Part shown: positions 37,252 through 51,035 of the stretch, in pieces
Position numbering within the stretch: the stretch's first letter is position 1
How the letters are laid out: each line of letters starts with the position of its first letter
Assembly (NCBI RefSeq): GCF_000327385.1
Contig: NW_008709715.1
Location: 62,001-126,000 of the forward strand
From: Lottia gigantea
Taxonomy: Eukaryota > Mollusca > Gastropoda > Lottiidae
Reading direction: 5' to 3'
Length of the DNA: 64,000 bases
Notes under the pieces: model-generated
Database searches by the model: none
Seen by the model: only the letters and a program-made list of their open reading frames with translations
Told to the model about the DNA's origin: nothing
Translations under genes and position numbers: made by a program

Positions 37252-40200
37252 AATTAGATGTAGAAGATTGGTTAGGATGTTAAACTCCATTTCTTTTCTT
37301 CTGAAACTATTTAATATTCGTCGGAATTTCGACTGTTATTAGGCAGTTATTTTGCTTTCAGTCGATGTAAAAAAAGTACATCTTGAATACGAAAGGCAAA
37401 TGGATATAATAATATTGAAAATCACTATTAATACTGTAGGTCGAAATGATTGAACGACAGTCATGGTTGAAATTTATTAGATGTTTATTTATGTTAATAG
37501 CAGATGTACATACATGCAAACGAAACCATAGTCTGTGGAATTTCACAGTGGTAGATTTTAATTTTTCTGGCATGTTTTACATGTTTCATTAACCGATAAT
37601 TGGCATAGCAACATTTTTGTAAATCACCATGATATTCAATCAATTCTTGTCTGACAGTTAAACGATTGAAAAATTCTGTATGTTTCTTTTTTCTGTTAAC
37701 TCTGTATATTTTTATTATAATCGAATGTGATACCTATCCTTTTTCGATATACTTTTCCATTTCCGAAATGTAATCTTGTTGGTTTATTTGTAAAAAAAAA
37801 ATCCGAAGCGCTGACAGATAATGTCTATCATGAACTGCATCATCTGAGGAGAGTATGCTTGAAATCATTGTCGGCAAGTTTAGGGCAAGGTGTCCTTTTG
37901 GAGTGTTTTTATAAGTAAATTATAATGTAGCAAAACCCCACACCAATAATCTGTTAAAAAACGAGTTGCGACAGTTAAGGGCCGAATTTAAAAGTTAATG
38001 GGACTTTACGGATTTAGGGCCTCGTTATTGCCATTCCAATGAAAAAAGTCAAGGGCTGCTCTACGTTAATCATTTCACTATTTAGGCAGGATCCGAAAGA
38101 AACGTAATAAAAATGCCAACTCAGATAAAACAATATATTTCTGATATGATGACCTTTGAAAAAATAAACATATATTTTGCAAGGAATTATTAATTAATTT
38201 CATACATAACTATGATATTATGCTTTGATTTTACAATTAATATATTAATTTATAACATTACTGAACACTATTGACTACTGTCTCTGCTTATTTTCATATC
38301 CATCGATTCAAACAATAATAGCACAAGCAGCTTTTTCTTTAATATAGCACAGGACCAGGACAAGTCGGTACCACCAAAATATTTTTTGTCATCATTGTTA
38401 AAACTAACAAAACTTTACTAACAGAACATTACTAAGTTAACCAGCACTTGTAAATGAATAGTCCTAGGCCCGTGCTTTCTATGACTCAAATTCTCATTTC
38501 ATCTTTACACAACACAATGTACATTTTGGAACTCGGCTTTTTACTAATTATTATGTTAGTACACTTTTATACTTGAAAGAGAATATGTTTCATCTGGAGA
38601 GACATACTCTTGCACTCATATCCACGTAAAAAACAACATGCTAGGTTACCATTGTTATTCTGGGACTTGTAAAGACTACATAGAGGTATTTATCCTCAAC
38701 CATAGGTATCAAGGTATCTGTTCTGGGTCATTTAAAGGAAATTTGCATAAAAAATTGACTTTTTTTTTTTTTTTTTTACAAAAAACGAAGTCTTGAAACA
38801 CTTAGTCAATTGTTGGAGGTTTTTACAGTCATAACGAAAAGCCATATAAAACCACATTTATTCCAAATATAGATATCAGGAGGAAGTAGACCATATTGAT
38901 ATTTAATCTGCGTATAATTACCTTATAGATTTGTGTTTCATACCGAGATAATCCGCTTACCACTTACCAATCGCTATGACTATTATCCGATTTATTTAAT
39001 TGTGGTATACCCTTGGGCAGAAGAAAAGAAATGAAGTTTAAGGTCTTAATTTTTTATATCATGATTGGTTAAATGAGGCTGAGAACGCCACGAAGACACG
39101 TTTTACCTGGACATTGTCACAATCAAATGTTTTCCCGATAAATTTCCCCTTCCAAACAGACTTTTTTCAGACGAGCATGCCTGATCATACTAAATCATAA
39201 TAAACCTGAAGCATTTCTATTTTGTACTTCTATCAGGAATGATTGTCCTTTGTAGAACTGAACATGTTAATACAGTATATAATGTTTTCATATGATTTGT
39301 TCTATTATTGCATATTCTAAAAAATAACTTTCACGCTTAAGTAATAGAGCAATTTAGAAACAATCTTTAGCCAGGAGTGTTTTGAGTATGGTTGCACTGG
39401 ATTAAATCCTTCTTTGTGAATTCAGGGAAGAATCCAATGATTCCAAAGGATTTCCAAAAGATAATTTGATGATGATTTAAAAGATAATTTGCTATTTATC
39501 AGAAGATAGAAAATGGCTTTAGATGGATTGTAAAATCCGACGATTGTCATTTACTGGTCAGTATTCCCAACTGCTACAATTTTTATTCAGTGACCTTTGA
39601 CAAAATGGAAAGTATTAACACAGCAGCTTCAAATATTAACCATTTTGAAATCTATATCAGCTTAGGTTCAGTGGGTCGAGGTTCAGGTCGACCATGCGAC
39701 TGGCAGATTCTGAGACCAGCTAGATTTTCAAAGACTAGGTTAGAGTAACTAGTGACATGCGAAAATACTCATTTCTAAATTTTTTTTGGACTGGGCGCAC
39801 ATAGCAGCTGGAAATTGCGACAATTCAGTTTCTTAAAATCGGGTCATAATTTCTTCATATGTCGACAGTCACATGTCTAATGACTTTCTCTGAATTTCAG
39901 TCCATCTGAACCCATCTTAAATGTTTGAATAGCTCCCACAAATCATGACATAATTGCACGATATATATATCAGATGTACCCCTGCTGTTCCTCATGCAGA
40001 TACTCTTGACATAAAAGCCAAAATGAATGAAATATCACTAGATGGTGTATCAGATTAACTGATAAATAGAAATTTAACATACATGCAGCAGTTTGAATTG
40101 CATCAGTTAGACATTCCAAGCGGTTAGATTTTGAGGACGGACGTTATCATTGATCCCATAAAGAAACGGGGCTCTCGAATGCAGAACGTTGTAACCAATA

Positions 40201-40700
40201 GTTTAAATAAATGATAAGTTTTAATGTCCAACTATTTGTGCATGTATATTAGTGATCAACATGGAACACAGGCGTGAAAAAAGAACATTGATGAAAAGAG
40301 AACATGATAGAAATGATGTTACGTTTGTGATGCGGTTCAAAGACTTCCAACAATAGCTTAACAAATATCAATTCAGAAACTAACAGAAAACAGTCAACGT
40401 TATTATTTTCAGATGCTACATGTATCCAATTCTTTAAGTAACCATTAACAACTTTAAGACTTAAAATTTAGAAGATCAATCCACTTTGAGAAGAAAATTC
40501 TTTTGGCATTCGAGAAAGATCTTAAGACGTATGTTAAGACATTAATTTGCTTTAAGGCCGGCTTAAGCTTATTCTTCTTATATATAATACCTTCTAGAAA
40601 TCATTGTTCCTTCTAATAACATAAAGACTATTTTTTCGTTTTACTTCTTTCATTTTGTACAAACATTACAATATATTATATTTGATTTTATTTTAGTAAG
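37252..40700. other. No gene seen, 3' of the GPCR
   Basis: AT-rich DNA with a poly(T) run. A 63-codon plus frame at 37727-37918 looks mildly protein-like but has no acceptor or partner exon. Confidence 0.4.
38760..38777. repeat. Poly(T) run of 18
   Basis: A homopolymer of 18 T. It could be the 3' tail of a minus-strand retrocopy, but nothing recognisable adjoins it. Confidence 0.6.
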
Positions 40701-41699
40701 TCACAATGTTCCTGTATTTTGGCTGGTCATTGTATCTCGTCTATGATGTCGCCATCGACAAAACTTTTTTCTGAAAAGACTTCGGAATCGTCGACCTAAT
40801 AAACAATAAAATATAAAGTCTGTAGCCGAATTGATACATAACATAGTGTCTCCAACTGGTAATAAATAGAATGTTGATTTATCGTTTCTTAAAGTCGGTT
40901 CACATAACACAATTAAATTATACACCATAGGTATGAAACAACAAACGAAAAAACAGCCAGTTATTCCAACTACAATGGTTGTTAAGCTATCCTCTTTATC
41001 GGCAGGGTTGTTAATAGCACTCGATGCTTTTCTATCATGGTGATGACGGCTTAATTTTATAGTTCGTTTTTTACTCTTTCTGAGTGTCATTAACAAACGG
41101 ATATTTAATAAAACTATAAAGTTATATGGTATTAGGAAATAAAATATAGTAGTTAAATATCGCTCATATATATTGTTGTGAAAATTCATATAATCACTAT
41201 CAAATGGAATGGACGCATTAGCTGTAGAATTCACTTCGGGGATCATTAAGAAAAGTAAACATCGTGGTATATTAAAGCCGACACAAAATATGAAAACGAC
41301 GACCATTAAAATCCGACTATTCGATAATGTACATATAATCCGAGCTTTCATTGGATATGCAACAACAATAAATCGCTCAATAGTTACAATGACGGTCGAA
41401 TATACTGATCCCATTTGAGCTATATAACGTATTGGATATATAACTGTTAACATTAACCAGATAGCATCAGATGGTCCCAATACAACACCTGCTGACGCCA
41501 ATAAAAACACCGAATCATAAACTGCCAAACTGATTAGTATTGCTGATGTCGACGATCTCATGGACCTGTCTATTAGAACTGCTATAGCTATCAGATTCGC
41601 AATCACACCAAAACAAGCTAATCCTATTTTTACAATTCCCACTACGAAAAACACATCCGCCGAATACGAGTCACTCTCGCCTTCATACTCAGATGCCAT
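40701..41699 (-). CDS. Rhodopsin-class GPCR, FMRFamide-receptor-like
   Basis: One open frame of 332 residues starts at the first ATG (MASEYEGE); the longer frame upstream has no ATG. Seven hydrophobic segments are visible. Class A marks: N35 in TM1 (GVIANL), D62 in TM2 (SLAVYD), ERF at 108-110 in place of DRY, and NSATDFIFY in place of NPxxY in TM7, then a basic tail (GRRFRSLFRKK). The TM3 stretch YIAQMGSVYSTVIVTIERF, PMKAR in loop 2 and FNIPR in TM4 resemble invertebrate FMRFamide-receptor-type GPCRs. The usual TM3 Cys is not evident. NST and NAS in loop 2 are glycosylation sites. It should be a plasma-membrane peptide receptor; the ligand is unknown. A TTTAG acceptor lies just 5' of the ATG, so a separate 5' UTR exon is likely. 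AATAAA follows 8 nt after the stop. Confidence 0.85.
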   Translation of the reverse strand: MASEYEGESDSYSADVFFVVGIVKIGLACFGVIANLIAIAVLIDRSMRSSTSAILISLAVYDSVFLLASAGVVLGPSDAIWLMLTVIYPIRYIAQMGSVYSTVIVTIERFIVVAYPMKARIICTLSNSRILMVVVFIFCVGFNIPRCLLFLMIPEVNSTANASIPFDSDYMNFHNNIYERYLTTIFYFLIPYNFIVLLNIRLLMTLRKSKKRTIKLSRHHHDRKASSAINNPADKEDSLTTIVVGITGCFFVCCFIPMVYNLIVLCEPTLRNDKSTFYLLPVGDTMLCINSATDFIFYCLLGRRFRSLFRKKFCRWRHHRRDTMTSQNTGTL

Positions 41700-42837
41700 T
41701 ATTAATATTCTAAACACACAAATCACAATTTAAACCGAGCTTGTAAATTCTCACATTACAAAAACACAAGACCACATCATTGATAAATTTAATGGTAAAT
41801 TATATCCATCCATCAATTGCTGGTATGAATTAGTTTAGTTCGCTAAAATCTAATCCATCAGTGTTCTTCTGTTTTCCACTCGCTGCGCTGAAGACTGCAC
41901 TTTACCCAACAGTATCGGGCAGATTAATGTTCTAGTTCAGTATTTATTTTTCAATATAATAATATCAAAGTTTTGATCAACTTGTCATATATATATATAC
42001 ATTATCGCTCCTCACATCTTATAGTTCTAATGGTTGAAACTCGTGCTGATTGAAAGGTTTACCATGTTTACCACTGTCTCTTGTAGTGTTTACAAATTAT
42101 AATAAATTGGCTGGAATCTGAAAATAGAGACAAAAGAATATTGAGAATCACGAAAAACGTATTTGCCTGATTAGTCTTAAGGTAGTGCCGACTTTTCAAA
42201 GGTCTAAAACTAGGTTAACGATAGTCTTATTCAGATTCCTAATTTATGACGCCATTATTATATGAAAGGGACAGATTCACCGCCTGTTTGATCAATCGTA
42301 CCTAAGTTGTAGAACCGGATTTATTTTTAACTGAGCTTATCAGTTATAGGGTACATAGCTCATCTTCTAAATTTGAGCCTTCAAATCCATGTGTGTCTAA
42401 AATAACCCATGTTTGAAAGTTAGAATGACGACATGTCTTTTCTTGAGACATATATAGAAATAGAAAGAGAAATTTCTTGTTTGAGATATATTTTACGACT
42501 TTGAGAGTGACATTTGTTTAGAGCCAGTGCTTCAATATGTCTACTACTGGTAACTGTTTTGGGTGATAGCGTCTTTGAAAATCTTAGATCTGGTGTGTTC
42601 AAAAAATTTATAAAAGAGCTTGATGCCAAATAGTCCGAATCATCTGCCTCTATTATAGACTTTCATAACCATTATGACGGTTGTCAGGTCAGAAAAATTT
42701 AGCCCTGTTTTATGTAGTTTTTTCGAAGGTTTGAACATATTTAATTACCTCGAATCCATCTAACCCTGATGCTGGGGCATCATCGCCACTTGCATTTTGT
42801 TAATAGAATTGATGCCAAATACATCATTTCTTTACAG

Positions 42838-45713
42838 TCTATTTCGTGTTTACGTATGATGGGTTTTGAAATTACTGACCAACAAGAAAGAGTAAAGATA
42901 TTTCTGGAATCTGGCTGTGAATATTCTGTAATAAGTAAGTTATATGAATTATGTAAATCGGTAAGACGGTTGATCATCTCATTAGTGTTTAGTCATGCTG
43001 ATTTCACAAATATTCAAAAAGCCAAAAGAATCATGACTATTTAAATACTTATCAAATTGAGTTTCAAAGAGTCTAAATTGTTTATTTAAGTGGTTAATAG
43101 AGTGTTTTAATACATTTAAAGTTGGGATAAAGCAATTTGTGTAAATATTTAGACAGGACATAAAAGAAAAACGAAAACATTAAAGGGGTTGATAAGGCTT
43201 TAAGTAAGTCAGATCGTAAACCATTCGATCAGTTTCCTTTTGTTCTTCGTTTTTTGTTTTTAAGTTATCAAGGTTTGGTGATCGTGGATGTAAAAAGCGA
43301 GAAACTTTAACACTAAACGTCAAAAATCCCTGTATTCAAAAGTGCTATTACAATTATGAGGGTAGTTTCATCATGAACTTTATATCACCCTCAGTTTTGT
43401 TGAAGAAAATCAAATCTATTCCTTATTAGATTTGGAAGAAGACTGAAACAAATAAACCAATCTCTTAAAACTACACATTATTATTGCTAAATCTAGAAAG
43501 TAATTTGGAAACACTAAAACAAATAAACGACGCAAGGGTGTCTTTTCTACACAACAAGACAAATCATATGTTATTACAACAATTACTTGTTGAGTCTATT
43601 TAAATGTCACTTTCGCTATCTTCACATCCTTTCATCAACTACCACGTTTCAAACTGATTGCTAAGTCTTGAGTGGACTTTACGACTGAATTATCTCAGAT
43701 CCATGTAAGACATGTTTCAAGCAAATCACATTTTTACATTTGAAGCCGTTTTAAGCACAATTTTCAGCGAATTTCCATCAATAGTTGTAATTAGATCTCC
43801 ATGATAACATCTGATTTTCTCTTCTTCACGACTGTAAGTGATTTATCTATACCTGTCAATTGTATATCATTAGAATCCAAACTGACTATAAATTGTCTTT
43901 TTCGGCAAGTGTCAAGAAAATATTGTCAAGTAAAAAGTTGTCAAGTAAATGTTTATCTTGTAAAAGATTGTCAAGTACAAGATATTCACTTAAATGACTG
44001 CAATGTATAACATTTTCAAGGTCAATATTTCCAAGTAAACTGAATGTCAAGTAAAGTTAACTAATAATGTGGGTAAATACGCTAAATTCAATTTCAAAGC
44101 ATGGAAACATGATATTTATTAGTTTCGATATATTTTGAAAATCTTTGATTTTATGAACATTCGTTTTCTTCTCCAAATTAAATAATGTTGGTATTCCAAG
44201 TGAAAATCTATACTCGATATTAAAAGACGTTTCAATTATTTTTGGGACAATTTATCAAACTACTTGCCAATTGATGTTCACTTCTAACAAAGTTCGGATT
44301 CTTTATCGTAATTTGGGTCGAAGTTTGGTCTGGTAGACATTTAGACTCTGGGCAGATCACGACAACGAGTCGATATTTTAAAGGAAAGAACCTTACAAAT
44401 GTCATAGATCTTCCGGTTTTCGTCCAAACCTTATTTCAATTAAACATTAATAATCCGACTGTTCCCTTGTTTCTCAAGATAACGCTTTCTATGTGAGCAT
44501 GTAGAACATTGTCAGTTCATCCATATAACTTGTTCTTCTTAGCCTATACCAATTTCTATATGTCCTGCAATAAGTACACATAAATATATATTTTTTCTAT
44601 GCTGGTTAAATAAATTGTAACGGATGACATTTTTAGAGAATAATTTGTCAGTGTTAGCAACGCATGGATGTGTCCAATTCAGGCAGTGAAAAATAAAATC
44701 CAGGTTTATTCTGGGTAGGATGCGTTAATGTCCCACCAAAGTTCAAAAACTATCCTTATGAGGGAAGGATGTAGCAGGAACGCAAGCGATATGTATTCCG
44801 ATCACTACTATTTCAATGGAACTATTAAATTACCTTTAGTGTTATAGCATGTCACATACATGTAGGTTTGAAAATAACAACATGTTATATTGCCTGTTGT
44901 CAAAGTTGCAATTGGTTGTGGGAACAGAACAGAAAAGGGAAAGGGTGTGCAGTTTAATACCAAGCTCATAAACACGAAATATGTGATTGATCCTAACAAT
45001 AGCTGCTCAGTTATTTAATCTCAACTGGGTCAATTTTATGATGACCAAGTCACGAAGGCTTCAGATGAATATTAAAACTAGCCCACTGGGTCAATTTCTT
45101 AAAAAGGATACATTTTAAAATAACTAGTTGGTTAAATCAAATTGCCAACAGGAAATCCAGAAAATGAAATACTTGCTATTAGTGTAGTGTTTCACACCCA
45201 CTGAACATTTATAACCATCGACGTGAGGACCACAGACAGGTCAGAAATAGGAGAAAAATCAATAGATAGCTTTTTAAATTAATAAATGAGTTCTTTCAGT
45301 TTTTTTGTACTGTACTGATCTTTATTGTATGAACGAGAGACAGATTCTACCATGCTGAAACAGAGATCTGGCTAGGTAATGCCATTGTCATACAGAAATA
45401 GTTATATTCATCAATTTGTCGTAATCTGACGCCAGTAGATGATTATGTTTCTTCGGTGGCTATTTCATCGATAATTATTTCGTTGACAAATAAAATCTAT
45501 CCTCAACATGTTGGTTTTCAATGCATTTGGTCAGACGTAAAGTTTGTGAAGAAAAGCAATGAAAAAGTGCCGCTCTCTTCGCAGAAATATTTAGCCATGA
45601 AATTTTGTTTGCGTCGAACAACAATAAGCAGCATTTTAAAACTTAAAGAAGAATTTAAAACAAAGTTTGCCGACAATATTAATTCCAATAATGGATCTAT
45701 AATGGAGCTATAA
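42838..45713 (+). CDS. Candidate two-exon 3' end of an unrecognised gene
   Basis: Exon 42838-42934 has a strong acceptor (CATTTCTTTACAG) and donor (GTAAGT), phase 0 to 1. It reads SISCLRMMGFEITDQQERVK and on. Exon 45436-45713 starts in the required phase after GACGCCAG and reads to TAA, with VGFQCIWSDVKFVKKSNEKV and a Lys-rich helix-like C-terminus. Together they give about 124 residues. The phase match and good sites on the first exon support a real gene; the start and family are unknown. The intron contains a GTCAAGTAAA repeat. Confidence 0.35.
43909..44061. repeat. Irregular TGTCAAGTAAA repeat
   Basis: Eight or so copies of TGTCAAGTAAA-like words with variable spacers, inside the intron of the candidate gene at 42838-45713. 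Confidence 0.6.
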
Positions 45714-47065
45714 ATAGAAACACGTGGACTCAAGGTCTGGTATAAATAGTTCGACTCTGAGCGGATCTGGCTTTTACCTTCATGGAATCAAGTAGCTTTG
45801 TCAATATCGATGTTTCGACAAAATACAATGTATTTGCATTTTATGAATTTTTTTTTGCATTCAAATTATTTTTGATTATCGTACTTTAAGTTATGATTAT
45901 AATGTCATGACAATTTCATTGAACTAATTTCATACCACTTAAATAGAGTTGCGATTTCTAGATAATAATCACGTATAGTTACATTTTTTAAGGTTATTTC
46001 ATAATTATTTTATAGTAATTAATGTTAAACTAGAAACACCTGATACCAATCTAGGATTATATTGTCATATCATCTGATATTTTGTAGCGTCAACATAGAT
46101 AGTAATATTTTATAATTATGCTGTTTATTTACTCTTAATAGTTCTTCTGAAATCCTATCAGACGATTTACCTGTATTATTCAAAGAATCTAATCTCGATC
46201 TCGAGCCAAATAACCAATGCCAAGTTCGCTATAGATATAGGATTAGTATGTGAACTTCGCCTTCTTTTTCTACACTCCTTTATATTCTAAAACATAGCTC
46301 AAATAGTGCCAGTTAAAGTGCACTGCTTGGGGTCAAAGTATGTTTCTAAAATTTAATATATTGTGAAGGTGCTTTGAATAGACTATTGATTGCATGATGG
46401 GGTTCAGCTTCAACCCTCTGCCACACTGACTTTTAGATTTAGAAAATTTATAAAAACTTTCAGGCTCACATTCGCCTTGCAGATACTAACATAATCTTCA
46501 TATCAACATAACGAAACAAATGAAAACGTTCGAGTGACAAATGTTTTAAAACCTCGTGACCATGTTCATTACGACAAGACAACATTAGCAGCTAAGCTGA
46601 AGTAAGCGATCTTCCGAACCAAATTAGCGTCAGCAGACTTGTGAAATCCATAGAAACATTTGGGCTTTCCGTATTTGCTACTGTTAACAAATACATTTGG
46701 TACACCTCTTGGCAGAATAAATGAGACCATGGTAGCCACTTAAAGTTACGTCTCCTATTGATGTAATTACAAAGGCATCAAAGAATTCAAGAACTACCTT
46801 TTTAACGAATTTTGTATAGACTATAATCTACGTTTATCATTTCCCCCATCTTAAATCTCTTTTTGGTATTTCTAGAGAGATAAATTAATTTTGGAAACGT
46901 TGCTCTTAATATTACTTTATATTTCCACGTCTAAATATTATCGTTCTTTCGAAGTCTATTTAACAGCGGAATCGCCAACAGAATCGCTACAGAATTTTTC
47001 AACCTGTTTTCCCCGTTAGCGATGCATTTCGGAAGGGCTGTTCGGGTGGAACAACGAGGTTCTGT

Positions 47066-47183
47066 GTGCTACAGTTTGTACAGGTTATAGATCCCACGTA
47101 GTAAGTTACCCAATAAAAATGAGGTCCTGGTGAAAACAATTCCCCATTGCACACTACATGGTGTAGTCCATTTTAATTAGACC
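47066..47183 (+). repeat. SINE-like family copy (diverged body)
   Basis: Contains GGTCCTGGTGAAAACAATTC and CATTGCACACTACATGGTGT in the expected order. More diverged than the other copies. Confidence 0.4.
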
Positions 47184-48306
47184 GAGCGGATGCAGAAAAG
47201 CAGAAGTGGAATTTCATTTGATTTCTAATAAAGTTTGTTAACCAGCGAATGAATGAACAACTAAGTCGTGTCTAGCTCGAACCATGAAATCTAGTACAAA
47301 ATTGTTTTGTTAATTGTTAGATTTTAGCAGATATGCAGACTGATATTTAATTAGTAATGAAAAAAGGGGTCCTCTTAGCCAAAGTGTTATTGAAAATGAC
47401 GATATACTGAACTTGCAAGGATAAATCCTATAAATACAACACCTGCATTTACAAGTTATTGTCTCGCATGTGACAATAGACGAAATAATAAACTTGGACC
47501 ATTTTCACATTACACCTTCAACGTCATTTAATAGGCCGTAACTCTCACAGGAGTTATTTTCTAGACAAACTAATTTACTTTCAAATTTGTACTCATCATG
47601 GAGATCAAAATATCTACTCGCTGTAATAACTTGCAGTGAGCATGCAGCAAGGGGAATGTCTAAAATAGGCCACTTGCATAATGAAAGGCTGTACGGTGGT
47701 AAGGCTGTAAGGCTGGTAATTTGATGTCAGATAAAGCTATTTATAGAACAGATCACCCTATGGTTATCAGTATCAAGGCTTTCTCAATTCTTTTGTGAAC
47801 CCTTTTTTACCACAAATTACTATTGTTATATTAGACTAGTCAAAAATGTTGAGCTATTTTTTCTACTACATTGGAAACTGTCAGAAAATGATACTGTATT
47901 CAACATGTACGTCATATATCGTTTGTAACAGGTTAAAAATCAACTACGAAATACCAAGTGTGTTTCGCATAAAGCTTTAGTTGACAGTAAAACAAACATT
48001 GAAGCCTCTTCTACAATGGACTTGACACTAGAAGAAATGATGCCGTGTCCAACTTGTCGCTCATAAATTGGCTATGATAGGATTTACAGAAATTAAACAT
48101 GAAACAGTATGACAGTTAGTCGTCATAACAGAACAAAAGAATAAAGTTGGGTCGTAAAATATGTTACAAAGCATCAGTTATATGATGAAAATATTTTAAA
48201 ATATTTAATTGAAATGTAGTTATTAAGCTAATGTTAGATCGATTTTAAAATCAATTTTTATAAAAACTAAAAGACTTATTTTCTTTTTTTTTTTACGAAA
48301 CCTTAA

Positions 48307-48478
48307 TTATATTATTTTTCCTTTAATGTTCAATATAATACTATTTATCAATACACCGAGGATAATTTGTATGTTGTCATCTTCATTAACAGTTCTTTCA
48401 TTGATGAACATGGTCAATATTTCAGAGCCAGAATTGAAATGAAATAAGAGTTTTGTATAAAAGGTATCTAAGCCAATA
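48307..48478 (-). CDS. Candidate terminal exon, 56 residues
   Basis: Minus strand: the pyrimidine-rich acceptor TTGTTATCCTCAG is followed by a phase-2 frame to TAA, including SGSEILTMFINERTVNEDDN. A possible upstream exon in matching phase ends CATTC before GTAAGT near 48643. Not recognised. Confidence 0.25.
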
Positions 48479-50607
48479 CTGAGGATAACAAATAAAAATA
48501 GCAAACATATATTTTATCTTTGACAATAAGAAGACGTCAATAAATTTTCATACATTTGAACCACCAACTTTATACTTGGATATGATATGTTACGGTATTT
48601 TTACATAGGTTCTTTTGTCCATAAGCGTATTTCACCAGACTTACGAATGAGCTTTTTGTACCATTTTAGCCTCAAGCAGATGCTCCAACCTTCAATGTTT
48701 TTCTGAGACATTATGCCGCGGTAGTCTCATTGAATGTTATGATTAACTTACTGCCAATGTACGGGAAAGCTTGTACACGCCGAAATCCAGACTAATATAA
48801 CTAATATAACTTAATAATAGCTATGGATGCCCTATGATGGAAACGTCTTCTGGTGAAAAGGACTAGAATATCACTATCAGAACACTTTCATTTTCTGTAA
48901 AAGAATCAGAACGTGCACATAATGCCTATGCATAAGTTCCTTGCATACACACAATTTTATAAAGGTAAACCAAGTCTGAAACCCTATAATTTCCTTTTTC
49001 GAATTGGGTTGTACGGTTCATGCAGTGACGGCGCCAGTGAGGGTACAGGGGCATTCCCTGGAGCTAAAAAATCATAATTTCAACGTTACAAAACTGGACG
49101 TAACAAATCTGAACGTATAGTTAAAAGCCTGAAGGAAAATATGATAAATATACTCAGAGAACGAATACTTTGAAGGGAAGATGTCATTACACGTTAACAA
49201 TCAATATGTATCAGGCATGTAGTCTTTCACTCACATTTCAATAGATCTTTCAGACCACAAGAGCTAAATAAATTAAAATTAAATTCTATCGTCTGATTGA
49301 AATTAGAAAATCATGATTGGGAGGCAATTGATTGTCACAATTGCATTAAGTACGTCTAAAACTATACAATTGCATTTCTACAGCCTTTTTTCAAAGACTT
49401 ACGACACACTTTTAATAACTTCCCTTTGTTATCTCTCTGAATCCCTTCATCTGGCTGCTTAAGCGTTATATTTTACACTATAATTCTACCAAAACGCTTT
49501 CTAATTTATAATATTGGAAGCTAAGTGTAAGAAAATAGCGAAATATTAGTGGAAAATTGTATTCCAGTGTTTGACTGATGATTACACTGATTGGTAGAAT
49601 ATTGGTTTTGGTTCAGTTATATCTCTATCTCATCATATTAATTTAGTTTTGCTTGGCTGAGTGTTGGTAATTCAGTATATGAAAGCCAGAAGTAGTCTAC
49701 AAGATAACTGATAGCTGATAATATATTAACGTGTAAATTTAATAGATATTGCAATGATAAATAATTACTTGTATTTCTCCTCGTTAACATGTCATTGCTT
49801 TTTTAATATGAAAAAACTAAAAATGTAACGAGTAAAATTTTACGTTGTTAACCTTTCAATTAAATTGATGATTTAAATTAGAATGTTCGTTTGGTGATGA
49901 TTGAAATATACGTTATATGTTTTTTTTTGCGGTAACTGGCCGTTCGCAAAACCGAAAAACTACATCATTATGAGACATTAATGCCGTTGTTCTGTCACAC
50001 CATTAGTCATAAAAAAGCACAGACAAGGAAGTAAAACCTCTACTTCATTTTATGACGCATTGCATGACTATTACTTTTTTCTGTTTTTAAAACTAATTCG
50101 TTACGAGTACCCAGCTCAATCTGGCCCAATTCAGCGCTAAAGAACGTAAAAATATAATATTGTGTCTTTAGGCTAAGGTATGCTTGAGTCTCACTAGAGT
50201 GGTTTAAATTCGATGATAACATTGCTCTAAGGAAAGGCAAACGTCTTGGAATAACTACGTCTGACAATTTGAAATTATATTTCTGTTGTGGGAATATCTC
50301 TTCAAAACACAAATCATGTCTTAAACAATACGTGTATTATTTTTGACGTCTTTTAAAAAACAATGAGATATTCATTTTGTTTCTATGGCGGTGTCGAAGT
50401 ACATACTCTAGAATACATCACGCACAATATTGAAAGACTGTCATCGAATGTATTGTTGAAAATAAGGTGTTCTCTACCACATATCGCTGTTAAAGTGTTT
50501 AGAAGTTGGACCGAGGCTGTTCTATCAGACATGTAAATGTGAGTAATATGACGTAGATGACGTACCCATTCAGACTAACAAGTGTCGTGTAATAATATTT
50601 AGCCTAC

Positions 50608-51035
50608 ACCAACAACTATGTTGTGTCCTGGTTACTATTATTACTAACAAGTATGTTGTGTCATGAGTTATTATCACTAACAAGTATGTTGTGTACTGGT
50701 TACTGTCAATTCTAACATATATGTTGTGTCAGAGTTACTATTATTACTAGCAAATATTGTGTTGTGTTACTTTTAGCATTAACACGTATGTTGTGTAAGA
50801 ACTATTAACAAATATGCCGTAACAGGGTTACTATTATCACTAATAAGTATATTTTATCAGAGTTACCATTTACACTAACAATTATGTTGTTTCAGAATTA
50901 CTATTTACACTAACAATTATGTTGTTATAGAGTTACTGTTATCACTAACAATTTTGCTGTGCCAGAGTCACCATTAACACTTACAAGTCTGTCGTTTCAA
51001 AGTTACTTATAACACTTAACAGCTTGTTGTGTTCA
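50608..51035. repeat. Degenerate tandem array, unit about 35 bp
   Basis: About twelve copies of a unit built from TTACTATTATCACTAACAAG and TATGTTGTGTCAGAG, with drift and indels. Confidence 0.8.

Larger units (their letters stand above)
45714..50607. other. Gene-poor stretch
   Basis: Apart from the SINE-like copy at 47066 and the candidate exon at 48307-48478, nothing is supported. A 90-codon minus frame at 50040-50312 lacks an acceptor or ATG start. A SINE-like fragment lies near 49955-50010. Confidence 0.4.
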
